From contig OZ024857.1 in NCBI GenBank assembly GCA_964017155.1, positions 31,973,542 through 32,037,541 of the forward strand: DNA of 64,000 bases. The letters run 5' to 3'. Made by a program: the position numbers and the translations under genes. Positions 10,335 to 20,041 of this stretch are shown here, one piece after another. Position 1 is the first letter of the stretch, and every line of letters begins with the position of its first letter. The DNA comes from Oasisia sp. SBJ-2009. Its lineage: Eukaryota > Annelida > Polychaeta > Sabellida > Siboglinidae. A model generated the notes under the pieces. That model did not search any database and was not told the DNA's origin. It was given only the letters and a program-made list of their open reading frames with translations.

Positions 10335-12273
10335 AAACACGCAAAACCCACAGACAGTGGCAACATGGTCCTACAGCCAACATGCGGTCGTGACACTGAT
10401 GGGGGACCTACAACTGATGACTGAGGATGACAGCATGCCAAAACTGAAGCACAAAGAAGAGACAAGTGGACGGATCAATAGTGACAAACAGGATCGCGAG
10501 TCTCTACATCACACACTGTCTGAGTGTATTGACCCGATGGATCCTGACAGCCATCCTGATGGTACTTTGATAAACATTGTCACTGGTGCCATAGCACCTG
10601 CAAATGTAAACATTGAGAAAGCAGTGTCCCTGGGCCAGGAACAACTTGAAACTTTTGAGTCTTCATGGCCAGAAGGTTTCTACACTACTATCAAACGGCA
10701 GGCTGTCACCTTCTCTGACAATAGGAATGCCATCAAAGTTGGCGATATATCAGTCATCGACCAGGAGGCCAGAGTGATTGGCCTGATGGTGAGCCAACGA
10801 GAGTTGGACCTGAATGATGTGATTGGCTGCGAACTAGCAGCATACCCTCCTTCTATGTTCCACCCTGATGGAAGCATGCGGATCGCCACTGGGAAAGCAT
10901 GTCTGAAGAACAATCTTGCAGTTGAAACGTCTGCCAGGGTATGGGGACAACCCTCTGTCATTGTGGTTGATGTTTCTGCCGTGCTGTGGACAATTAATTG
11001 GCCCACAAAAGGAACTGTCCACACCTTTGTCAATGAGTTCAAGATATGGGTCACAAACAAACTCAACAGTGCCGACGTTCATCTGGTACTGGACAGGTAC
11101 TATGACTACTTTACCAAGAGTAGCACAAGGGTAGCTCGTGCAGGCAAGACGGCCCCTAGCCGAGTTCACAAACTGAGTGCGAAAACTCCCCTCCCAACAA
11201 GATATGCTGTATTGAAATGTGTAGCCAACAAGGTACAGCTGAACCGCCTCATATTAGAGCTCATAATGAATGACCAAGAATTCCTCGACAACGTGACATC
11301 AGACTACCGCCTATTCATGACAGGAGTAGAGCCAGTGCCAACTGTGGTGCACAGGGGGAGAAAGAGGGCAGAGCTTCAGCTGTACTCAACTCATGAGGAA
11401 GCAGACATAAGACTCATCATGCACGCCCTCTGGAGCTATGAACTTGAGGAGGCTCGTGTCTGTGTCATCTCAGATGATACGGACGTGTTCACACTACTCT
11501 GTTACCACTACCATAAGTCTGGTTCCTCAGCTCCTTTGATGATGAAACCATCGGTCCATGGTAGGGTTTGTGTTGACATTCCTGCAACAGTCAAGAAGCA
11601 CCCTACTCTCATCCCACAAGTCCTGGCGATACATGCTATCAGTGGCTGTGATACGGTAGCAGCCAGTTATGGTATTGGCAAGTCGACAGCTGTTACCACA
11701 TCGAACAAGGGGTTCGTCCTGGACTCCCTCGGTGTGATCGATGCCCCTTGGGATGATGTGGAGAAGGAGGCAACCAAGTTCATGGTTGCTGCATATGGTG
11801 GATTAGGTGTGACCATGAGTGAGTGCCGTAAGCGGCTGTGGGCACAAAAGACAGCTAAGTCCTCTGGTGCACCAAAACTCTGTTCCCTGGCACCGACCAC
11901 AGAAGCGTTCATGCCGAACACAAAACGAGCACACTTCCAAGTTGCACAGTGGTATGCCGCACTGGATTCAGATCCCCCACCACTCGATCCACGGGACTAT
12001 GGCTGGGAAGCCGATGATATCAACAAGTCGCTCTCTGCAACTACTGTGGCGGAAGGTGTTTGCCTGGCACCAGATTACGTGCTCAAGCTCATTCGCTGTG
12101 GTTGTGACTCAGAATTATCATGCAAGAGGGGGAACTGTGGGTGCACAGGTCGCCAAAGTCCATGTACGATATTTTGTGCCTGTGGGGCTGGGCCTTCATG
12201 TTTTAACAAATTCACTACTACCAAGCCAACTGATGAAGATGAAGAAGAAGGTGGGGTACAGGAGGGGGTTTGA
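10291..12273 (+). CDS. E1 protein, C-terminal part: FEN1/XPG-type nuclease plus CXC motif
   Basis: The continuation of the E1 protein in frame +1 gives 660 codons to the TGA at 12271. The open frame reaches back to an ATG at 10204, but homologous sequence starts at about 10291 (TTWMKRGKGPSGVI). Nuclease landmarks, compared with FEN1, are VDVSAVLW (Asp at 10969), LVLDRYYDY (Asp at 11092) followed by a Lys/Arg stretch, HEEADIRL (Glu 11398, Asp 11404), ISDDTDVF (Asp 11476, Asp 11482), and ISGCDT (Asp 11650) followed by GIGK (11671), like the helix-hairpin element. All acidic positions expected for a two-metal 5' nuclease are present. The C-terminus has a tesmin/TSO1-like cysteine array at about 12093-12201 and an acidic tail. 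The predicted role is structure-specific DNA cleavage during transposition; that role is inferred. Confidence 0.85.
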   Translation, partial: TTWMKRGKGPSGVIRNTQNPQTVATWSYSQHAVVTLMGDLQLMTEDDSMPKLKHKEETSGRINSDKQDRESLHHTLSECIDPMDPDSHPDGTLINIVTGAIAPANVNIEKAVSLGQEQLETFESSWPEGFYTTIKRQAVTFSDNRNAIKVGDISVIDQEARVIGLMVSQRELDLNDVIGCELAAYPPSMFHPDGSMRIATGKACLKNNLAVETSARVWGQPSVIVVDVSAVLWTINWPTKGTVHTFVNEFKIWVTNKLNSADVHLVLDRYYDYFTKSSTRVARAGKTAPSRVHKLSAKTPLPTRYAVLKCVANKVQLNRLILELIMNDQEFLDNVTSDYRLFMTGVEPVPTVVHRGRKRAELQLYSTHEEADIRLIMHALWSYELEEARVCVISDDTDVFTLLCYHYHKSGSSAPLMMKPSVHGRVCVDIPATVKKHPTLIPQVLAIHAISGCDTVAASYGIGKSTAVTTSNKGFVLDSLGVIDAPWDDVEKEATKFMVAAYGGLGVTMSECRKRLWAQKTAKSSGAPKLCSLAPTTEAFMPNTKRAHFQVAQWYAALDSDPPPLDPRDYGWEADDINKSLSATTVAEGVCLAPDYVLKLIRCGCDSELSCKRGNCGCTGRQSPCTIFCACGAGPSCFNKFTTTKPTDEDEEEGGVQEGV

Positions 12274-12490
12274 GGAAGTCCTCTTTATTATCCAGTGCTT
12301 ACTTGGTCTTGTATAAATCACATTGTTTAGTAAAACTTATTACTGTTTGTTCTTCTTGCCATATTCTTGTGTAATCTGTACACCGCCATAACCTAAATCC
12401 ATGCATTCAGCTCAATACTAATTTTCCCATTAAGCTTCAATTTTTGCGTTTCTCATGGTCTGGATGGTCAAACAAATATTTGAACATCAT
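12274..12490 (+). other. E1 3' untranslated region
   Basis: A short AT-rich gap between the E1 stop codon and its right TIR. No canonical aataaa was found close to the stop codon, so the poly(A) signal is unclear. Confidence 0.4.
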
Positions 12491-12744
12491 AAATGGATTC
12501 CTTGACCACAAAAACCCTATCCTAGACACCAAAATTATGATTCTATGTGGTATGGTTCAAAATGTATAGCCAATAATGTGATTTGGCGGCCATCTTGGTG
12601 GCCATCTTGAATTATGAAAATGCCAAGCGGGGGTAATCATTACACTCAATGGATTCTTGAACTACATGGTCTAGAGTACTCAAAAATGCAAAGAAACGAT
12701 TGTTACCAGACATTGCAAGGTTCGACCCATCTGCCACTGGACTA
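12491..12744 (-). repeat. E1 right terminal inverted repeat
   Basis: The reverse complement of 7298-7560. The outer end is TGCCACTGGACTA at 12732-12744, directly followed by AAC, the putative target duplication. The only notable differences between the arms are a few substitutions and an indel about 20 bases from the tip. Confidence 0.92.
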
Positions 12745-12859
12745 AACTGGAAGAGCTGGTTTTCAGCCGGCGAATCGACAGCCGTTTCCACCGAAATGGT
12801 TATCTGGGCATTGAAACGTTGGTCCTGGGAATACAGAGGCGATTTCTGGCGCTTATGCA

Positions 12860-13090
12860 GAATTCGGACCCACCTCAGTTTGCCATTGTAACTGTATCTT
12901 TGCTTACATCTGATACTTGATTTTGTTAATTCAATCATTTAACATCATCTTGCGCATATTTATGTTTTATAAACAACGCGTCATAGCAGACTTTTGAGGT
13001 CGAAAAGTCAGTGCGGTCGACAAAAACAAACTGTTTATCGCTCATTCCATGTGCATGGCGCATTGCACTTGCGACTGGCACTTTAAACGC
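12860..13090 (-). repeat. Dispersed repeat C, copy 1
   Basis: Read on the minus strand this matches 29075-29310 and 53205-53500. Shared blocks include the tcgacctcaaaagtctgct / ataaacagttt segment and the caagatg...tgattgagtt end. It has no ORF of its own. It abuts E1 on one side and resumed DIRS sequence on the other. Confidence 0.7.
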
Positions 13091-13990
13091 GGCGCTTAAT
13101 GATCGACTTCAGTATTCCTGTTCGGATGACGATGGTGCCTGGAGTTCTGTCGACAAACAGTACACTTATCCAGCTCCACAATCAGTTGCTGTGCAACCGG
13201 ACGAACAATGTGACAAGATGTCACATTCAGAATGGATCATCCTAGCACGCACATTTCTCTCTGAAGAATTACCGGCGAAAGACAGTCTTGTCCCTCGCAC
13301 AGTGCCACTTCTGTCAGCACTGGCATAAGCCGATTATACTATCACGGTCGCTTCCCCAGCCTGGTATTCCTTTTTCTGAGGCAATGAGCGCTCTCCGTTA
13401 GAGCTCTCTTCTACAGGTTTTCTGTTTTCACAGGACTCCCCTGTCGTAGATAAGGGCTTCAACAAGATTCGTTGGTCGCAGCTAGGGGGAACACGACTCG
13501 GCACGGAAAACAGAGATTTATCCGTGAACTCGCGGCCATGACATGTGACAGCTGTGTATCTCCTCCTTCCAGGATTGGACAGGAAACGCTGTCAATCGGT
13601 CCGTACTAGGACTAATTGTGGGCATCGGAAACATGTCCACAGAACACCTGTTGAAGACAACATTACAGTTGTCGCAATCAGTGGCACTGCTTGGTCCGAT
13701 GACGTTAGCTTGGATTGCGCTATCGCCTACAACATCTTGCTACATCAACGGGACCAAGCTCTATGAGAAGTCTCTTCCCTAGAGTCGCATGAACGGGAGT
13801 GCCTTCGTACTGCTCCATTTGGGGCTTCGTCACTGTTTGATGATCTCATGAACAAGCTAACATTGTGGGACAAGGTGGCCAGTCGGCAGCGAGACAATGC
13901 CCTATACAAGGACTCGGCACCTTTTGCGTCGGTAAACACGTGCTGCTCCACATCGATCAGCACCGGTTACATCCGTGTCATGACGGCATG
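13090..13990 (+). pseudogene. DIRS-like gag region, degenerate copy
   Basis: Two segments align with the minus-strand DIRS element. 13190-13345 (SHSEWIILARTFLSEELP) matches the frame at 23326-23630, and 13700-13925 (AIAYNILLHQRDQ, then LRTAPFGASSLFDDL) matches the frame at 22712-23014. Stops and frame changes separate them. The function is presumed nucleocapsid-like; no zinc knuckle is visible. Confidence 0.7.
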
Positions 13991-14274
13991 CTTCTATGTC
14001 GCTGTCATTCGCACGTCCACATCCCTTTCTGACCAGTATGGGATGTAGTTTAGGAAATCACTTTCACCAACTAGGGGAACGACGACACAGGTCATGACTA
14101 CCTGGGTCCCAGGACTTAGGCACCGGCAGCCCAACTGTTGCACGACCTTTGACCCTCGACCCTCTAGACAAACCATGACAAGTGGTCTTGTTACCTCCTT
14201 TATTTACAAGACAGGCGGCAACTCAATATTCCCCGTTCTATGATGTCTAGAGACGAAAGAGATGCAGCAAGTGA

Positions 14275-15190
14275 ATGTGTGATATTCTGGAAGTCGGTTT
14301 CCGTGTTCAGTTCCGAATGCCACCCATGACTGGTGACTCATCTGCGTTTGTAGACAAGGGCTCTATCATGAAGCACACAGTCCTCCGATCTTTGATACAG
14401 TCCTTGCAACAAAACTACGTTGTAGAGGTAGTCCGCGACATTATAACTCCCGGGTTTTACTGTCACCTCTTCCTTGTCCCAAAGAAGTCACGAGGATGGA
14501 GACCAGACATCGACCTCTCATTTCTCAACTTCTTTCAGGTCACTCCTACTCTGGACCAGTGTTACATAATCAAACTTGAAAGCACTGATTCGCTCTTCCT
14601 GCTCAGCCAAGGAGTATATTATCATACATGGCAGATCCGGCTCGGTCTCTTTGTGTCCACAGAAAAACTGGTCCATCTAGGATGGTTACACACTGTGAAG
14701 CTCTACATTGCATCTCTCAACATTGGGATTTCAATGCTTTAACCAGCAACTTGTGGATACCTCTTTTCCCCAAGTCGGAGGAAGATATCCAATGGTGGAC
14801 GTCAGCACACAATGTTCTGAGGGTAGCACCAGTTACCCCGACAAAACCAGACCCTCAGTTCTTCACGGATGCTTTGAACATCGGCTGGGGACCACATTGG
14901 AATGCATTGACAGTGTCCGGTGTATGGACAACAACTCAGAAAACACTTCACATCAACATGCTCGATTTAGAAGACATACAAAGAGCCATGCGCCACTGGC
15001 TGCGGAAGTTTATGGGCCTGACAGCGGAACAAAGGCAATACAGCTGTACAGACAGACCAAGAGGCTACTCCTCATGTGTCAGGACATCAACCCCGGGAGA
15101 TAAAACGTTCTTGCAGACATCCTGTCGCGCCCTACCCAGATGTCAAGTACAGATTGGTCTCTGCACCCATATGTCTTCTGAGCACTGACA
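14275..15190 (+). pseudogene. DIRS-like RT/RNase H, degenerate, catalytic core deleted
   Basis: 14275-14545 encodes the RT finger region (FVDKGSIMKHTVLRSL, then FLVPKKSRGWRPDIDLS). Compared with the minus-strand copy, the frame then jumps from SFLNFF straight to QVTPTLDQ, removing the palm including the YLDDW box. 14830-15010 has RNase H features (FTDALNIGWGPHWN and TLHINMLDLEDIQRAMRHWL). Several frameshifts follow. It cannot produce an active reverse transcriptase. Confidence 0.8.
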
Positions 15191-15834
15191 CGGGAATGGG
15201 GAATTCCCTGACTGGATCAGAGGCTTTCGGTCGACGTTGTCTCCCACATCAGTAGACTCCAATGAGAGTTCTACTATAGCGATTTTCGAGTTCAAGTGGA
15301 GGATCTTCTCTACTTGGTGTAACATACAACACATTATCCACTCTCGGCTACTGTAGTGGCCATCTTGACCATTGCAGGCTATCAGATGGCAATTGCCAGC
15401 ACTCTTCGTGCCATTTTCGGAGTGGAAGTAGAACAGAATCCTGCACTGAAGTCGCTATTTTGAAATATCGAAATGGAACAGGGGCAACATCAACATTATA
15501 TTTCCAGCATGGAATCTTGCCTTGGTTTTGTCAGCATTGATAAAAACCACCTTTTGAACTGCTGGACCAAGCGTCGGATCAGCTGCTTACATGGAAGAGT
15601 TTTCCTCGTCGCGTTTGCTTCCTGCAAATGTCGGGGCGAAATCCATGCTTTCTAACGTGCCCGTCTATAACAGACCGCAGGCTGGACACAGGTGAGTCTC
15701 CGAGTAGGCCTATCATTCATATCAAGATGCAAGTATTGAGCAAGGGCCCAAAGTGCATGCTTTCATGCACTATTCTAGCACTTGACTGTCATTTGAGCAA
15801 CGGCATGGCTTAAGTCAGACTCCTGTGTCAAGTA
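15191..15834 (+). other. DIRS-like interdomain stretch, decayed
   Basis: It lies between the RNase H and recombinase remnants, where a DIRS element would carry the end of RNase H and the start of the tyrosine recombinase. I see only short broken frames and no motif. Confidence 0.4.
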
Positions 15835-16288
15835 CCGGTGTCATATAGAATATTGACCCGGGGGTAAAGTGACCCGTGGGTCACTATTCTATATAGAATA
15901 ATGACCCGCGGGTCACTTTTCCATAGATTTTCAGTCATAGAAAGATGACCCGCCCTATAGAAAAATGACCCGCCCCATATTTTATGGATATATATTTTAA
16001 ATAATGGTTTTAATCATAATATTAAATGTAGATTTATTATACAAACTTCACAGAGAAATGTCTACTTGGTAATAGCAATCAGTTTTTTTGGGGTGGGGTT
16101 CACATTTCTATGGTATAGTATATTGACCCGTGGCTTGTTGTACATAGAAAACTACACAAATTTGCCTATTTGGATGTTTATGGGCTTGTAGATTTATTAT
16201 ACAAACTTCATAGAGAAATGTCTACTTGGTAATAGCAACCAGTTTTTTTGGGGTGGGGGGTTACATTTCTATGGTATAGTATATTGAC
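15835..16288. mobile_element. Palindrome-rich TGACCCG element, copy 1
   Basis: This insertion splits the DIRS-like copy and recurs in inverse orientation at 46285-46745. It is dense in dyads: TGACCCGCGGGTCA at 15902-15915 and attctatatagaat at 15886-15899 are perfect palindromes, and the TGACCCG/CGGGTCA word occurs repeatedly. Copy 1 also has an internal duplication of about 157 bp (the ctacttggtaatagcaa block near 16061 and 16218). It has no ORF. The class is unknown, and I could not define TIRs or a target duplication. Confidence 0.65.
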
Positions 16289-16717
16289 CCGGGAAAGGTC
16301 TATTCCGTGGAGGGAGCACAAGCGCCTCCTCTCTGTGTTGTTCAGGAAACCAGGACATAGACAAGACATTGTACTATCCACAATCTCCGGGTGGATCCGA
16401 AAAACGATTCTGGAGTACTACACAAATCCCCTACACCTTTCCTCGAGTCCCACAAGCTTAAGGAACACCAGGTATGATCCATGGCTGCATCACTAGCATT
16501 CCACAGACAGGCCTCCATGGAACAGATTCTGCGAACTGGTACCTGGCACTGTCATAACACCTTCACCGACTTTTATCTCAAGGACCTATCTCTCTATTCT
16601 GCCAATCTCATCCAACTAGGACCGCTAGTGCCTGCAGAATCAATTCTGCACCCACCAAAAAATGACTACAGGTAATATTGTCTATATCCCACCATCCATT
16701 CACCTAGATTCTGCACC
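16289..16717 (+). pseudogene. DIRS-like tyrosine recombinase, C-terminal remnant
   Basis: The frame at 16481-16675 (MAASLAFHRQASMEQI, then TGTWHCHNTFTDFYLKDLS) has the closing motif of DIRS tyrosine recombinases, including the Tyr of FTDFYLKDL as the likely nucleophile. The preceding frame ends ...TRYDPWLHH, so the His/Arg box before the catalytic Tyr is damaged by a short deletion and frame change near 16470-16483. The integrase-like function is lost. Confidence 0.75.
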
Positions 16718-16762
16718 TTGTGAAACGACGGAGCCAGGCTAAATCTATGTTAGGTAATAAAT
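16718..16762 (-). repeat. DIRS right terminal inverted repeat
   Basis: gacggagccaggctaaat...taggtaataaa is the reverse complement of the left end at 4022-4070 and also matches 25434-25475, the outer end of the minus-strand DIRS element. Confidence 0.75.
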
Positions 16763-16779
16763 TCTATATTGTTTGAATT

Positions 16780-16975
16780 AAAATATGTATTTATAAGTAA
16801 CATACTTACCTGGCTCCATCGCTTCACCATATCACCCTCCCTCCTTCCCCGCTATAGGGAGATTACCTATCACAGAACGAGCCGTTTTGCCAAGTGCGAA
16901 GCGAAGAGACTCAGTGATTGGATAGGGTGATGGGCGCTGTAGGGAGAGGTCATTTTTTCATCGGCCTGACTATTG
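16780..16975 (+). repeat. Solo DIRS-type terminal repeat, left arm of the 11.6-kb segment
   Basis: It contains acctggctccatcgcttcac in the same orientation as the left DIRS end at 4040, plus the downstream gattggatagggtg block. Its outer edge, tttataagtaacat, is found inverted at about 28355-28368, so this arm and 28262-28372 form an inverted pair. Confidence 0.65.
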
Positions 16976-17566
16976 CCACAGCTGCTCTGTCAATAAGTGT
17001 GAAAACAATTCTTATTACCAGAGCAGCTCTGGCAATAAGGGTGAAAAAAATTCTTATTGCCAAAGCAGAAATGGATTGATAGTAACGTGCATGCACGTCC
17101 AGTTGGCGATGTGTTTAGCGAACATATGTCAACATAGTAATTGTTTCAGATACACATGACGCACTGGTATAATTTTTTTTTACTGATTTAGGCAATTGTG
17201 GGGAAAACTGCAGTAATATCGATCCACAGAGCTGCTCTGGCAATAAGGGCGGAAAAAATTCTTATTGCCAGAGCAGAAACCGATGCACCCCTAGCGGATA
17301 TTTAGGGCAAATATCAGAGCAGCTCTGGCAATAAGGGCAGTAAAATATTTCTTATTGCCAGAGTAGAAATCGATTGATGGTAATGTGCAAGCGTGTCCGG
17401 TTGGTGATATGTTTAGCGAACACATGTCGACAAAGTAATTTATTCAGATACACATGACGCCCTGGTATAATTTTTGACTGATTTAGGTGATCGTGGCGGG
17501 AAAACTGCGATAATATCAATCCGCAGAGCTGCTCTGACAATAATGACTAACACCTGTACCCAAGGG
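16970..17566 (-). repeat. Hairpin-repeat array, left (inverted) block
   Basis: Repeated units contain CTCTGGCAATAAG, a short T/A-rich loop and CTTATTGCCAGAG, so each can form a hairpin. Between hairpins lies a conserved spacer containing gatatgtttagcgaacac and tgtttcagatacacatgacg. Read on the minus strand these match the array at 26755-28262. The array is interrupted at 17566 by a LINE and resumes at about 18755. Confidence 0.85.
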
Positions 17567-18747
17567 GAAGAAGGCAAAACTCTATTTGGACGACCCCAGG
17601 GTTGCAAAGGCTAGACAGGAATTGGAGGATGCCTACATCAACTTTGTGGCTGAAGGAAAGCAGGATGAAGGCGTCTATGTCAGGAAGAAAGGGCAACTCT
17701 TCAAGGTTTATGATGAGGCTATGGCAGAAGACTGTTGAGAATCATCCTACATAAAAATTCTTTGAGCCTATGGAATCCCAGCATGCATTGTATATATGTC
17801 AGATGTATATGACAACACCTCGGCCAAGGTCCTGACTCCTGATGGTGAGACAGATACCTTCCCAATTCTCGCAGGTGTCCTGCAGGGTGACACCCTTGCC
17901 CCCTACCTCTTCATTATTTTCCTCGACTACGCCCTACGTCGTGCTATCATAGGGAAAGAGGAACAATTCGGGTTCACAATCACCCCAGGGAAGAGCAGAC
18001 GGGTCAGGCCAGTGATACAGACGGACTTCGACTTTGCAGATGATATCGCACTCGTGTCAGACTCCATCGAGAAAGCACTGCTGCTCAGTGTGGAGGGCGA
18101 GTGCCAGAAGATGCGCCTACAGCTGAATGCTAAGAAGACCGAGGTAATGACATTCAACGTCAACGAGAAGGCCAAGATCACAACCAAAAATGGCACCATA
18201 CTCACAGTCAAGGTGGACTTCAAGTACCTTGGATCTTACATCAGTTCAACAGAGAAGGACATCCGGGTATGGAAGGCCCATGCATGGAGAGAACTCCACT
18301 ACCTCAAGCATATTTGGCACTCTGCCATGCCTGATGACGGCAAAAGAGCAATCTTCATGGCATCGGTGGAATCCATCCTGCTATATGGTTCAGAGGCATG
18401 GACGCTTACTGCAGTGCAAGAAGCTCAGCTCGATGGCTGCTACACAAGTTTGCTCAGAATGGTGTTCAACGTTACATGGAGGGATAGGGTCAGGAATGAG
18501 GTCCTCTATGGAGATCTCCCTCGAATCACTACAAAAATCGGGAAGAGAAGACTTCGAATGGCAGGAAACTGTATCCGTTCTATAGGAACCGACGCAGGGA
18601 CGAGCTTCACGAGGCGGCCAGTCTTTGACTTTTATCGACCAGCTCCTGCGAGATACTAGTCTCAAAACAACAGCATATATCAGAACATGTATGGAGGTCC
18701 ATGATGTTTGGCATGTCATCATTGCCCGAGGAGATTCGAACAGATGA
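17567..18747 (+). pseudogene. LINE reverse transcriptase, internally deleted copy 1
   Basis: 17567-17740 encodes a pre-RT segment (KGKKAKLYLDDPRVAKARQ). After a deletion the frame at 17796-18659 (287 codons) covers the RT palm, with GVLQGDTLAPYLF and the catalytic FADD box near 18037, then KYLGSYIS and LLYGSEAWT. The remnant reads to DSNR and stops at 18747. The endonuclease and the first catalytic Asp motif are missing. It sits inside the hairpin array and splits one unit, with aataa on both sides as a possible target duplication. Confidence 0.85.
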
Positions 18748-18754
18748 ATAAGGG

Positions 18755-18852
18755 AGGAAAAAGTTCTTATTGCCAGAGCAGAAATGGATTGGTGATATGC
18801 ATGCGCGTCTGGTTAGCGATATTCTTAGCGAACACTAGTCGACATAATAATT
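18755..18852 (-). repeat. Hairpin-repeat unit displaced by the LINE insertion
   Basis: It carries ttcttattgccagagcag and the spacer words gcgcgtctggttagcgatat and cttagcgaacac, continuing the unit broken at 17566. Confidence 0.75.
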
Positions 18853-18893
18853 GTATATATGTATGTATGTATGTATGTATGCATGTATGTACA
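18853..18893. repeat. (GTAT)n / GCAT microsatellite, 5' of LINE copy 2
   Basis: Tandem gtat with one gcat variant, ending directly at the start of LINE copy 2. A related (ATGC)n tract lies directly at the LINE's 3' end. Confidence 0.9.
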
Positions 18894-20041
18894 TGGTATT
18901 TGTCGACTTCAGTAAGGTATTCGATACAGTTGGGAGGACCGGACTATGGCAGCTACTGAAGAAGTATGGCTGCCCAGAGATGTTCACAACAATGATCGAG
19001 GCACTACATACCGGAATGATGGCGACTGTTAGTGTTGGAGGAAGTCTCGGAATCGTTCAGGGTCACAAATGGGGTCAAGCAAGGTCGTGTACTGGCCCCC
19101 ACGCTCTTTTCCATCTTCCTATCAGCAATGCTCGACGAGGCTTTCTAAGACATGGGGGATGGCATCTACATACAGTCTAGACAGAGCGCTGACCTATTCA
19201 ACGTCGCACACTTCAAAGCGAAGACCAAGACTACTCGGAGAGAGCTGCTATTCGCAGATGACAGTGCACTGGTTGCACACTCTGCTGAAGAGATGCAGAA
19301 AATAGTGGATGCTTTCTCCAATGCGTCAAAGAAGTTCGGCCTGAAGATTAACATCAAGAAGACCGAGATGCTGTACCAACCCAACTCTACAAGAACCCGA
19401 GAGGAGGATATCATGGTTGATGGAAACAAGCTGAACTCTGTTCTGGAATTCACCTACGATGTCAAGTGACGGATGCATTGACGATGAAATACAGAGGAGG
19501 ATGGCCAAGGCTAGTGCATCTTTCGGCCGACTACGCCAGAGACTCTGGAACAACCATCATGTGTCCATGCGGGTTAAAGGCAAGATATACCGTGTAATCG
19601 TGCTGTCCACCTTCCTATACGGAGCCAAGGCCTGGACAGTGTACAGACGACAGGTGAAAAAGCTGCATGCCTTCATGATGCGACATCTGCGTTCGATCAT
19701 GAGGATAACCTGGATGGACAAAGTGACAAACAAGGAAATACTTGAACGGACAGGGCTGCCATCTATGGAAGATCTTCTGATCAGAAAGAATCTCCGTTGG
19801 ACTGGACACCTCATCAGGATGTCACCAGACAGGCTACCAAAGCAGGTTCTCTACTCCCAACTGTCTTCTGGTCACAGAAAGAGGGGGCGCCCTCGTCTCC
19901 GGTTCAAAGATACCATCAAGAGAAACCTGAAGCTGAGATACATAAAGATCAACTCATGGACATCAATCTCACAGCAGAGAGACAAATGGAGAGCAACAGT
20001 CAAGTGATGGAAGCAGTCTTTGTCGCTTCGCGACCGACAGC
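18892..20041 (+). pseudogene. LINE reverse transcriptase, copy 2
   Basis: The frame starts at VDFSKVFDTVGR (first RT catalytic Asp region), continues with KKYGCPEMFTTMIEALHTG and a frameshifted GVKQG-type block near 19060-19090, and reaches the LLFADDSALVAHS box near 19247. After another frameshift near 19455, 19459-20007 has GRLRQRLWNNHHVS, FLYGAKAWT and RGRPRLRFKDTIKRNLK. It stops at 20005 and ends in (gat)n. It belongs to a lineage different from the copy at 17567, and at least three frame changes make it inactive. It is truncated upstream of the palm. Confidence 0.85.

Larger units (their letters stand above)
7298..12744 (+). mobile_element. Transposon E1: Academ-like (XPG-bearing) TIR DNA transposon
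   Basis: This 5,447-bp element is bounded by inverted repeats of about 255-263 bp that begin TAGTCCAGTGGCA. The flanks carry a 3-bp direct repeat, AAC at 7295-7297 and AAC at 12745-12747. Inside is one long coding region (7836-12273) with a transposase-like N-terminal half, a FEN1/XPG-type nuclease and a CXC cysteine motif. From memory, Academ elements have 3-4-bp target duplications, and one branch (AcademX) encodes an XPG nuclease, which fits. The TIRs are nearly identical and the ORF is almost unbroken, so the insertion is young compared with the host DIRS element. Confidence 0.85.
4022..16762 (+). mobile_element. Nested DIRS-like tyrosine-recombinase retroelement (broken)
   Basis: I infer one old plus-strand DIRS-like element. 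The left terminal repeat (about 4022-4250, containing tagcctggctccgtcgcttc) reappears inverted at the right end (about 16718-16762). Between the ends, in the expected order, are a leader similar to the complement of 24.0-24.9 kb (6270-7290), a gag-like region (13090-13990), RT/RNase H remnants (14275-15190) and the end of a tyrosine recombinase (16289-16690). Inverted termini with RT-RH and YR are the DIRS1-type arrangement. The body is opened by a hAT-like segment, by transposon E1 with a neighbouring repeat, and by a palindrome-rich element. Continuity across the insertions is inferred from order and orientation only. Confidence 0.6.
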
